This document shows, one piece after another, positions 37,650 to 45,874 of a stretch of 64,000 nt of DNA. Made by a program: the position numbers and the translations under genes. Within the stretch, counting starts at the first letter, position 1; each line of letters begins with the position of its first letter. Source of the DNA: RFSX01 sp965248155 (GTDB lineage: Bacteria > Bacteroidota > Bacteroidia > Chitinophagales > Saprospiraceae); contig CBDFIO010000002.1 in assembly GCA_965248155.1 (NCBI GenBank), forward strand, positions 1 to 64,000, written 5' to 3'. The notes under the pieces were generated by a model. The model saw only the letters and a list, made by a program, of their open reading frames with translations. It had not been told where the DNA came from and did no database searches.

Positions 37650-37835
37650 TAAATGAGATTTTGTTGATTTAAATTTGGGGCAAAAATATCAAAAAACACA
37701 ATAAACCATTAATAATTTGTCAATTGAGTTATTTTGATTGTAAAAGACTGATTTTCAAATTAAAACATTGCCCACATATAATAGCTGTTACAAGCCATTT
37801 TAGAGAATAATCTTGGTTAAATATATCTTCTAAAG

Positions 37836-39299
37836 TTATTCTACACCGCCCCAGCACATATATTTGATTTCAAGGTAATCTTCCATTCCATATTTAGATC
37901 CCTCTCTACCAAATCCACTCTCCTTAATCCCTCCAAAAGGGGCTACTGCTGTAGATATCATTCCTGTATTAATGCCCACCATTCCATACTCTAGTCCTTC
38001 AGCGACGCGCCAGATTCTTGCATAATCCCTTCCATAAAAATATGACGCCAGGCCGTATGGTGTGTCATTGGCCATCTCGATGACTTCTTCTTCCGTTTGA
38101 AATTTAAAAACTGGAGCTACTGGGCCAAAAATTTCTTCTTTATACACATCCATATCTCGAGAAACATTGGTTAGTACAGTTGGCTCATAAATTAATGTCT
38201 CGGCATTTTCACCAAACCTTTTCCCTCCGGTAACAACTTTCGCACCTTTGCTCTTAGCATCATGTACAACTTCTTCAACAAAACGAATCGCCTTTTCTTC
38301 AACCATTGGCCCTATCACAACGCCGTCCTCAATTCCTGATCCAATTTTCTGAGCTTTGACCTGCTCAGCAAATTTTTGTGTGAATTCATCATAAATTGAT
38401 TCCTGAACAAATATTCTGTTCGAACAAACACAAGTCTGTCCTGCATTCCTATACTTTGAACTAATGCCATCTTGCACTGCAAGATCAATATCTGCATCAT
38501 CAAAAACTATAAAGGGAGCGTTTCCTCCCAGCTCCATTGATACTTTTTTAACTGTTTCTGCGCATTGTTTTAATAGTATTTTACCGACTGCTGTCGATCC
38601 TGTAAAAGATAGTTTTCTCACAGACTTATTTGAGCACATCTCTTGCCCAACTTCTTTAGCCTTGTCAGATGTTATGATGTTGATTACTCCGGGTGGAAAT
38701 CCCGCTTGATCAGCTAATTCAGCTAAAGCAAGTGCTGAAAGTGGCGTTAATTGTGCGGGTTTTATAACAACTGTACATCCTGCAGCCAAAGCAGGAGCAA
38801 TTTTTCGTGTTATCATCGCATTTGGAAAATTCCAGGGCGTAATTGCTGCGACCACACCAACCGGTTGTTTTATGGTTACTATTCTTTTATCGCTGGCATG
38901 TCCCGGAATAGTATCTCCATATACCCGTCTGGCTTCCTCAGCAAACCACTCCACAAAAGAAGCACCATATTTTACTTCTCCTCTCGCCTCATTTAATGGT
39001 TTCCCTTGTTCAAGGGTTAAGATTAAGGCCAGGTCTTCGACATTATCCATCTGCAGTTTGTACCAGTTTTTAAGAATCCTTGCTCTCTTTCCAGCAGAAT
39101 ACGAACGCCATACTTTGAATGCCTTTTCTGCATAATGGATAGCTTCCTTTGTTTCATCTACTCCACAATCTTCAATTTCTGCCAAGAGAATTCCATCATA
39201 AGGGTTGACTACATTAAACTTCTCCCCCGCATTAGAATTGCGCCATTCTCCGTTAATATAGGCTTGAGTCCTAAATAGATTTGGATTTTTTAATTCCAT
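37836..39299 (-). CDS. gabD: NAD(P)-dependent succinate-semialdehyde dehydrogenase-like
   Basis: 487 residues, full-length aldehyde dehydrogenase: AAITPWNFPNAMITRKIAPALAAG (active-site Asn), KLSFTGSTAVGK (cofactor loop), VSMELGGNAPFIVFDDADID (general base Glu) and YRNAGQTCVCSNR with the catalytic Cys. The QTCVCSNR form and the C-terminal GMISTAVAPFGGIKESG are typical of GabD enzymes, which oxidise succinic semialdehyde to succinate. Ten bp after the phosphoesterase gene, likely cotranscribed. Upstream on the same strand are an aminotransferase and a ThDP enzyme that could supply its aldehyde. Confidence 0.85.
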   Translation of the reverse strand: MELKNPNLFRTQAYINGEWRNSNAGEKFNVVNPYDGILLAEIEDCGVDETKEAIHYAEKAFKVWRSYSAGKRARILKNWYKLQMDNVEDLALILTLEQGKPLNEARGEVKYGASFVEWFAEEARRVYGDTIPGHASDKRIVTIKQPVGVVAAITPWNFPNAMITRKIAPALAAGCTVVIKPAQLTPLSALALAELADQAGFPPGVINIITSDKAKEVGQEMCSNKSVRKLSFTGSTAVGKILLKQCAETVKKVSMELGGNAPFIVFDDADIDLAVQDGISSKYRNAGQTCVCSNRIFVQESIYDEFTQKFAEQVKAQKIGSGIEDGVVIGPMVEEKAIRFVEEVVHDAKSKGAKVVTGGKRFGENAETLIYEPTVLTNVSRDMDVYKEEIFGPVAPVFKFQTEEEVIEMANDTPYGLASYFYGRDYARIWRVAEGLEYGMVGINTGMISTAVAPFGGIKESGFGREGSKYGMEDYLEIKYMCWGGVE

Positions 39300-39309
39300 T
39301 GTTGCCTTG

Positions 39310-39918
39310 TTATTTTATATCATTATTGATTTTAAAATCCTTTTCAGATCTAAAGCCCAATTTTTTAAAATTATCTCTGAAGTAATCGTTGACTAATTCT
39401 GATCTGAGTGTGATGCTATTTTCCAATTTTAATATCTCTGCTTCATTGTTTTTAGTATCATAGATAGCCATATTAGAAATCCCAGTTTTTTGAGCACAAA
39501 CTTCTCCTGGGTTAAGTACGAGTGTATTTCCAATCATTTCTTTCTTAGCTGTGTGATTATGACCATAAAAAACGGCATCATACAATCCGGATTTGGCCAT
39601 CGGAATTGCCAAGTCATCATAGTGGCTGAGAAATAATTTCCTACCGTCAAGCTCTAAAAAGTCGTATACATTAATACTTACTTGCAGATTGCTGTCTTCC
39701 CTGCAGGATGTTTGCATGATCTCAACTTTTTCACCATCATTATTTCCCCATATCATATATACAGGTACATCTTGGATGGACATCACTTTGGCAATACCTG
39801 TGTTCATTAGATCCCCCAAACAGATAATGTACTCTGCCTGCTCCTGCTTCGCTCGTCTGAGAGCTAGAATCAGATTATGGAAATTTTCATGTATGTCAGA
39901 GATGATGGCTATTTTCAT
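39310..39918 (-). CDS. YfcE/MJ0936-type metallophosphoesterase
   Basis: 202 residues. The calcineurin-like phosphoesterase metal motifs are complete: IISDIHENFHNL, CLGDLMNTG, IWGNNDGEK, LFLSHYDD and FYGHNHTAKKE, then NTLVLNPGEVC. It is a small single-domain phosphodiesterase of the YfcE type. Its substrate is unknown. The gene is followed after 10 bp by the dehydrogenase gene, a pairing I cannot explain functionally. Confidence 0.85.
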   Translation of the reverse strand: MKIAIISDIHENFHNLILALRRAKQEQAEYIICLGDLMNTGIAKVMSIQDVPVYMIWGNNDGEKVEIMQTSCREDSNLQVSINVYDFLELDGRKLFLSHYDDLAIPMAKSGLYDAVFYGHNHTAKKEMIGNTLVLNPGEVCAQKTGISNMAIYDTKNNEAEILKLENSITLRSELVNDYFRDNFKKLGFRSEKDFKINNDIK

Positions 39919-39988
39919 AGGTTAAATTTAGCAATGCGATAACGAAGTAATGAAATAATATATAGCCATTTTTATTTTAATTATACTT

Positions 39989-40148
39989 TTAGTATTTCTT
40001 GCTTCTGGCAGTTGAAACAACTTTTAGGATTTCCATGCCTTCTTGTTGTAATTTCTTTAATTCTGTTAAATTAGATACAAGATTTAATTCCTCTAACAAT
40101 TCCAACTAGTAAAGTGTTTCATCTTCTTCGTCAACTACAATACTCATT
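39989..40148 (-). pseudogene. Broken small gene, antitoxin-like
   Basis: From ATG at 40148 the reading is MSIVVDEEDETLY, then TAG (40107-40109), then LELLEELNL, then a one-base shift in a TTT run, then SNLTELKKLQQEGMEILKVV and STARSKKY-stop. The acidic start and short helical basic end resemble small antitoxins, but no toxin partner is visible. Two lesions make it non-functional. The rest of the gap 39919-40414 holds only a short open remnant (about 40280-40380 on the minus strand). Confidence 0.45.
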
Positions 40149-40414
40149 TTTGAAAAAAGCTCTGTAATTCGCTCCAACCGAAGTTGCTGATTAAATGAGT
40201 TAATTTAAAATAATTGGGGTTGTAAAATCCTTTTTAATAGACCGTGATAGATTGATTATATCAACAGCATATTATTTGGTGCGCTTTTGAAATTCCTTAA
40301 TGAATTCAATCTTGCTTTTCATTCTAACGGAAACTTGATAATTGAGCAATAACAAATCAATAAATACTTTATAATTTTCACCTTACTTCATTATCACATT
40401 ACCTCATTACTTCA

Positions 40415-41137
40415 TTATTCCATCAAAAAAGCCATCTCCCGTTCTCTCATTTTTGCCATAGTTCTTAATACATCTGCTGCCGTTAATTTTACAGCCTTTC
40501 CCTTTTGACCCATAAACCCTGCTTGCAATAATGATTTTTCCATGCCTACCATTCGGCCAGCAATTATGGAATGAATATGCATGTCCTCGAGGTAGTAAGT
40601 TCGGAACAACTCCATTTTATCCTGGATAGCAATTGAAAGTGTACCGGCTTCTTTCATCGTTTTTACAGTTTGAAGAAGAGCCATTTTCTGTTTTCGCCAT
40701 TCTACATATTCAAAATTTTGAGTACCGGAAAAACCATTAGGCAAGTTTGCTTCATCATTCGCCTTACTCATATCTGGTCTGATGACAGAACGATAGACAT
40801 GTGCCGTAAAGCTATTTCCAAATTCCATACACGCCCCTGTCGCTCTGAATAAGTGTGCTCCTTTATCAAGCCAATCTTCTATTACAGACTCATCAAGTCC
40901 TTGTTCCATTCCTTCTCTGGCTTTCATAAAACAGTGACCGGAGAAGATCATAAACATCGCAAATCCATGATGGGCCAACTTCCATCGATATATAGCCCGG
41001 TCGTCATTATTTTCAGGTACTTGTGATCTATTAACATCATCTAATTTAAAATCTGGGGCGGGTATTTTCTCTTCGAGAATTATCATATTTGCGGCTTCCC
41101 ATCCTTTTAATATATAGGCAATCTCTCCTCTTGACAT
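40415..41137 (-). CDS. Unknown protein in the aminotransferase/ThDP cluster (downstream ORF)
   Basis: 240 residues, soluble, mainly helical, rich in Met, His and Phe (HHGFAMFMIFSGHCFMKARE; YLEDMHIHSIIAG; a conserved-looking RATGACMEFGNSFTAHVYR). No family recognised. Its many His, Glu and Met residues within helices could form a metal or cofactor site, but this is only an impression. The start overlaps the end of the ORF at 41107-41433 by 31 bp in another frame, so the two may be translationally coupled or one gene broken by a frameshift. Confidence 0.55.
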   Translation of the reverse strand: MSRGEIAYILKGWEAANMIILEEKIPAPDFKLDDVNRSQVPENNDDRAIYRWKLAHHGFAMFMIFSGHCFMKAREGMEQGLDESVIEDWLDKGAHLFRATGACMEFGNSFTAHVYRSVIRPDMSKANDEANLPNGFSGTQNFEYVEWRKQKMALLQTVKTMKEAGTLSIAIQDKMELFRTYYLEDMHIHSIIAGRMVGMEKSLLQAGFMGQKGKAVKLTAADVLRTMAKMREREMAFLME

Positions 41138-41433
41138 CGATTATACTGAAATTCATCAATGAGTTCTGCAGATGTATCAAGATACTGCTGCACAAACTGA
41201 CCAGATGTCATATTATCAATCCTGCTTACTTCAAAATACTTATCATAGATGTCATATTTATTGTTCATATCCTTATCCCGAAGCTGCCCGTCTTTGAATC
41301 CAATAGGCGGGTTAACCAAAGGAGCTAGAGCATCTGAAAATTCTCTGAAGGCAGTTAATACATCCGGCAAATAATATGTTTGCCCAAGAATAATCTGAAT
41401 TTGATCCTTTACTCTGGAATTAAATAAATGCAT
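41107..41433 (-). CDS. Unknown protein in the aminotransferase/ThDP cluster (upstream ORF)
   Basis: 108 residues: FNSRVKDQIQIILGQTYYLP, then DVLTAFREFSDALAPLVNPP and a helical C-terminus. No domain recognised. The next ORF begins inside its last codons, with an in-frame stop two codons before that ORF's ATG, so a simple fusion would need a shift inside the 33-bp window. It lies 80 bp after the ThDP enzyme on the same strand. Confidence 0.5.
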   Translation of the reverse strand: MHLFNSRVKDQIQIILGQTYYLPDVLTAFREFSDALAPLVNPPIGFKDGQLRDKDMNNKYDIYDKYFEVSRIDNMTSGQFVQQYLDTSAELIDEFQYNRCQEERLPIY

Positions 41434-41512
41434 TTTTTCGAGTTCGTTTTTATAGACGAAATCGAGTTCTGTAATACTTGGAATTACTGGGTAAAAAACA
41501 TTGGTTCATTTG

Positions 41513-43138
41513 CTATCTTATTTTAGCTAGTGCTTTAAATTTATTTGTACTTGGCCAATCATTGCCAACAGGTATTTCAATTAATGTGGGTAATTCTTCA
41601 GATTTAGCATCCCTTATCGCCTTCCTTAAGTCTTCATAGTTATGAACTCTGGTACTATTTGCACCGAAAGCATTGGCCATTTTTACAAAATCAGGATTAT
41701 GTAAATCCGTCGCTATAACTCGATTATCATATAGGTGCTCTTGCATGCTACGTACATTCCCAAATAAATTATTATTAAACAACAATATTATCAGGCCTAA
41801 TTTGTGCTGGACAGCTGTAGCTAATTCCTGAACACCAAACATAAATCCACCATCGCCGGCTACAGAAATGACTGTAGCTTCAGGCCTGGCAGATTTCGCA
41901 CCCAAGGCCGTCTGAAAACCCCAACCTAAGGTTCCCATGTGGCCCGTACTCAGATAAGTTCGAGGTCTGTCAGTATTCCACAATATTCTACTTGCAAAAC
42001 CTACTTGTGTTAGTTCATCCACAAATATTCCGTCATCGGGTAATTCTTCTCTGATAATATTTAAGTATGAAGCCTGAGGTTCAAGATAAGCTGTCTGTTG
42101 GTTCCAGTTTTTCCTTAATTCTGACATTTCCTGTTCCCGACTTTCTCTGCGATCTATATTTTCTGTAATCAATGGAATCAATTGCTGCAGTGCAAATGTT
42201 GCATCGGATGTGATTCGTACATCAGGACTTCGCATCTTGTCATGGGCATCTGCATCAATATTGATACTAAGATATTTTAGATGATCATCCTGACCCCATT
42301 TTAAAAGAGGCATTCGGGCATGAGAACCAATAGTTATACATAAATCACAATCCTTCCACAACATATGTGCGGCAGGTACAGGAAAACTTAGATAATGACT
42401 CGAAGGCATTATACCTTTTCCTGTTCTATAAGAAAACACAGGAGCTTGAAGCTGTTCCGCAAGCACCATGACTTCATGAGAAGCATCCATAGCTCCACCC
42501 GAAACAAAAATCAAAGGATTCATAGCGTTTATAATCAGATCTCTGGCTTTCGCCAAATTTTCTTCAGGAATCGGATTGGCCTCTGTTTTAATAGTGGAAT
42601 TTTCAAAATCGACATCTGCCTTATCTGAAAGTGTGTCCATGGCAATTTCAATACCGACTGGTCGTGGGCGACCGGAATTCATCTGTCTGAAAGCTTCAGC
42701 AATCTTGGCGGGAGCCTCAGATGGTGAATCTATTTTTTCAGACCATTTGGTCAATCTTTCCAAAATACCCATTTGATCAGGAATTTCATGTAGAACTCCC
42801 AATCCCTTACCTTGAACTTTTTTAGGAATTTGTCCTACAAGACACATCATTTTGGCATTAAGCCCCCATGCTGTAGATAAAGCACCACAGCTATTAAGGA
42901 ATCCCGGACCGGGCACAATATTGTATACTGAGTTTTCACCTGTCGCAAGATAATGGCCCAATGCCATGTAAGCTGCGCCTTGTTCATGCCTAGTGTGTAA
43001 GACCTTTATTTCATCGCGGTAGTCATAAAATGCATTGTATAGCCAATCATTTTGTACACCAGGTAATCCATATACCTTTTTAATACCGGCTTTAATTAGT
43101 GCTCTAACTGTTGCTTGTCCTCCCGTTAATTCATTCAT
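41513..43138 (-). CDS. Thiamine-diphosphate enzyme, acetolactate-synthase/decarboxylase type
   Basis: 541 residues in the usual three-domain layout. N-terminal pyrimidine-binding domain with the catalytic Glu in LHTRHEQGAAYMALG after VYGLPGVQNDWLYNA; a central domain; C-terminal diphosphate domain with the GDGGFMFGVQELATAVQ to FNNN metal motif. No separate regulatory subunit gene is present and the N-terminus differs from IlvB, so it may be a 2-oxo-acid decarboxylase or lyase rather than biosynthetic acetolactate synthase. Its start overlaps the aminotransferase stop by 8 bp, which links the two in one pathway. Confidence 0.8.
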   Translation of the reverse strand: MNELTGGQATVRALIKAGIKKVYGLPGVQNDWLYNAFYDYRDEIKVLHTRHEQGAAYMALGHYLATGENSVYNIVPGPGFLNSCGALSTAWGLNAKMMCLVGQIPKKVQGKGLGVLHEIPDQMGILERLTKWSEKIDSPSEAPAKIAEAFRQMNSGRPRPVGIEIAMDTLSDKADVDFENSTIKTEANPIPEENLAKARDLIINAMNPLIFVSGGAMDASHEVMVLAEQLQAPVFSYRTGKGIMPSSHYLSFPVPAAHMLWKDCDLCITIGSHARMPLLKWGQDDHLKYLSINIDADAHDKMRSPDVRITSDATFALQQLIPLITENIDRRESREQEMSELRKNWNQQTAYLEPQASYLNIIREELPDDGIFVDELTQVGFASRILWNTDRPRTYLSTGHMGTLGWGFQTALGAKSARPEATVISVAGDGGFMFGVQELATAVQHKLGLIILLFNNNLFGNVRSMQEHLYDNRVIATDLHNPDFVKMANAFGANSTRVHNYEDLRKAIRDAKSEELPTLIEIPVGNDWPSTNKFKALAKIR

Positions 43139-44237
43139 TTTCGAGTACTTTTTTTAATGCATCAATATAAGCTTCATTTGCCTCACGTGTACCAATAGTC
43201 ACACGAATACAAGCCTCAGCTCCAAATCCTGCAACCGGTCGAACCATTATTCCTTCTAATAACATGGCCTTTTCAAATTCTATATCGTTCATTTCCGGTT
43301 TTATCATAATAAAATTGGATTCACTTTTCCAATATTTAATTTTGATCAAATCCAGCTGTTCATAGAGGTATTTCTTTTGTTCAGACACCAAATCGATTGT
43401 CTTTTTTATAAATTCATTGTCACTCAAAGCTCCAATTGAGCCAGCTAATGTTAAGCTGTTAATTTGAAATGGACGTTGAATTCCTCTTAGATATTCTATA
43501 AACTCAGGTGTTGAATATTGATATCCTATTCTTAAGCCCGCCAGTCCAAAACATTTAGAAAAACTATTAACAGCAATAACCGGGTGTCCTTTAAGAACAT
43601 AAGGGATAGCGTCTGTGAATTCAGGGTTATTATTGAAATGATAATAGACTTCATCAAGAACCAAAACGAGATGAGAAGGCATCTTTTCAATCAGTTCGTC
43701 AATTTCGTGTTTTGCGATAATTGTTCCGGTGGGATTATTGGGGCTATTCAGAAAAATGATTTTAGTTTTTTCATCAATAGCATTTATTATACCGTCTACA
43801 TCCAGAGAATAATCATCCCCTTTTAAAGGAATATTTTTTACATGGGCACCTGCTTTTTTTGCAAATAGAGCATATGCCCTAAAAGCAGGTTGGCAAATAA
43901 TAATATTATCGCCTTCATAGAGAAATGCACGACAAATGCCATCCAATAATTCCATTGCACTGTTAGCGCACATGAATTGCGATTCATCAATTCTATCCGA
44001 GTAAAATTCCTGAAGGGCTTTTCTTAATCGAACGGCTGTACGATCAGGATAATAAAATAAGTCAGGGAGTGCGGCTATTATGGCTTCTTTGGCTTTTGGA
44101 GAGCTACCTAACATATTTTCGTTAGAAGACAATTTGTATAACTTTTTGTCTCCGATAACTTCCTTTACGTCTGCTTTCCCTTTCCCTCCTTTGTATTTTG
44201 ATTTTGATAATAAAAAAGGCTTAAAAACTATGCTCAT
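43131..44237 (-). CDS. PLP-dependent aminotransferase, HisC-like
   Basis: 368 residues, fold type I. Motifs: YKLSSNENMLGSSPKA at the start, the LNSPNNPTGTII substrate loop, LVLDEVYYHF (Asp for the pyridine nitrogen), NSFSKCFGLAGLRIGY with the PLP-binding Lys, and a C-terminal Arg in EACIRVTIGTREANEA that binds the substrate carboxylate. Close to histidinol-phosphate and aromatic aminotransferases. No histidine genes are nearby, and the 8-bp overlap with a ThDP enzyme suggests it supplies that enzyme with a 2-oxo acid. First gene of the cluster. Confidence 0.85.
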   Translation of the reverse strand: MSIVFKPFLLSKSKYKGGKGKADVKEVIGDKKLYKLSSNENMLGSSPKAKEAIIAALPDLFYYPDRTAVRLRKALQEFYSDRIDESQFMCANSAMELLDGICRAFLYEGDNIIICQPAFRAYALFAKKAGAHVKNIPLKGDDYSLDVDGIINAIDEKTKIIFLNSPNNPTGTIIAKHEIDELIEKMPSHLVLVLDEVYYHFNNNPEFTDAIPYVLKGHPVIAVNSFSKCFGLAGLRIGYQYSTPEFIEYLRGIQRPFQINSLTLAGSIGALSDNEFIKKTIDLVSEQKKYLYEQLDLIKIKYWKSESNFIMIKPEMNDIEFEKAMLLEGIMVRPVAGFGAEACIRVTIGTREANEAYIDALKKVLENE

Positions 44238-44279
44238 TCCTATATTGGTTAATAATGGCGAATTTACATTTATCTTTTA

Positions 44280-45837
44280 CCCTAAACTCGCAACAACATT
44301 TATAAATACCCCTTAGCCTTTTGTTTTCAAAAGGCTTTCAGGGTTTTGTAGTTTCACCTAAAAGGTGGAAATTGCGGTTGAACCCTGCAAAACACTACAA
44401 TGCTTAAAACTAAACAATCTTCAAAAAATATCACCCCTTTTGGTGGCTTAAATTTTATTTTTAATGCCATTAAACGCTCAAAAATAGATGTTTTTCTCGA
44501 TAAAAATTTAGGTTATCGGAATTTTAGAGCCCAATATTCGTATGCCGACATTGTGCTTTCTTTGTTGGGAAATTCTTTATGCAATGGAGAGTATATTTCT
44601 GATTTAGAACATCTTAAAAATAAATTCACTTGCCAAAGTTTTACCAAAATCCCTTCCCCAGATACGGTTGAATATGCTTGTCAGGAATTAAAAGAACCAA
44701 CAATTAGGGAGATAACTGGCCAAGGAATTGTTCATCAATTCAATTACAACAATCAAACCAACGCATCTTTAATCGCTCTTTGTGCAAAAACAGGTCAACT
44801 TAAAAAAGAAGAAAAATACACACTTGATTTTGACAATGTAGTTCTTGAAAACAAAAAACAAGATGCCAAAAAAAGCTATAAAAACACTAAAGCCTACCAT
44901 CCCAATTTCGCCTTCATAGGCAGATTACCTGTGCATATTGAAAACCATAACGGCAACACCCCTGCAAAGTATAAACAATTTGAAACACTAGAAAGATGTT
45001 TTAAAAACCTGAGCGACAATCAAATAAAAATAGAACATTTTAGAGCAGACTCTGCATCTTATCAAAAAGAAGTCATTGAACTGGTTAGCCAAAAGGCGAC
45101 TAACTTTTATATTAGAAACATCAGTTCCCAAAAGTTCATCTCTTTATGTGGAAAAATTAAAGATTGGAAAAAAGAGGAAATCAACAACGAAATAAAAGAA
45201 GTTGCATCACTAATTTACACCCCTTTTAATGGGGGATTTTCTTATAGAATTGTGCTTACAAGATCTCTAAAAAAAGACCAGCAAATCGATTTTATATCAG
45301 GGACCCCTTACAATTATTATGGAATAATGACCAACAATTTAGTTTTTTCAAATCAAGAAATTATCGAATTTTACAACCAACGAGGCGATGGGGAGAATTC
45401 TAACAAATTCTTAATCAGTGATTTCAACTTGAAACACTTGCCTTTTATGGATTTGGATACCAATACTGCGTTTATGTATTTAATGGCGATGTGCTTAATT
45501 CTTTTTGAGTGGACAAAAGTAATTTTGGTGAAAAATAAAACTCCAAATATTAGTCTTAAAATGAGAGTCAAAACGGTTTGTTTTCGTTACATTACTGTGG
45601 CTACAACTTTTGTAAATCACGCCAGAGAGAAAATACTTCAGGTTTTCTCAAACCAAGAATACAAAATTTTAAAAATTTAAAACAAGGATTTACTGGAATT
45701 GCAAAAAAAAACTCATTTGGAGTAAGGGGGGCTATACACATAGCCTATGAAATTTTGTTGAAAACGGAATGAAAACCCTGAAAAAATTAAATACATTTAC
45801 ATATTAAAGACCTCGGATTTCTGTTGCGAGTTTTGGG
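44280..45837 (+). mobile_element. IS1380-family insertion sequence
   Basis: 1558 bp with terminal repeats CCCTAAACTCGCAACA (44280) and, inverted, CCCAAAACTCGCAACA (ending 45837), 15 of 16 identical. A hairpin AGCCTTTTG-tttt-CAAAAGGCT near 44311-44332 lies upstream of the transposase gene and may block outside transcription. I could not identify a convincing target duplication. It sits between the aminotransferase and a T9SS cargo gene without breaking either. Confidence 0.85.
44400..45680 (+). CDS. IS1380-family transposase
   Basis: 426 residues, DDE transposase of the IS1380 group: the N-terminal domain (TPFGGLNFIFNAI) is followed by LDFDNVVLENKKQDAKKSYK (first Asp), FRADSASYQKEVIELV (second Asp) and EFYNQRGDGENSNKFLISDF (Glu). 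The C-terminal FMYLMAMCLILFEWTK helix is also typical. The frame is intact from ATG at 44400, so the element may be active. Confidence 0.92.
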   Translation: MLKTKQSSKNITPFGGLNFIFNAIKRSKIDVFLDKNLGYRNFRAQYSYADIVLSLLGNSLCNGEYISDLEHLKNKFTCQSFTKIPSPDTVEYACQELKEPTIREITGQGIVHQFNYNNQTNASLIALCAKTGQLKKEEKYTLDFDNVVLENKKQDAKKSYKNTKAYHPNFAFIGRLPVHIENHNGNTPAKYKQFETLERCFKNLSDNQIKIEHFRADSASYQKEVIELVSQKATNFYIRNISSQKFISLCGKIKDWKKEEINNEIKEVASLIYTPFNGGFSYRIVLTRSLKKDQQIDFISGTPYNYYGIMTNNLVFSNQEIIEFYNQRGDGENSNKFLISDFNLKHLPFMDLDTNTAFMYLMAMCLILFEWTKVILVKNKTPNISLKMRVKTVCFRYITVATTFVNHAREKILQVFSNQEYKILKI

Positions 45838-45874
45838 TATAAGATTAAATTTTTTGATTTAAAACTGAAACGAT

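Noticed and set aside
44275..45841. Target-site duplication for the IS1380 element
   Set aside because: Flanks read TTTA and TATA; similarity is too weak in AT-rich DNA to call a duplication.
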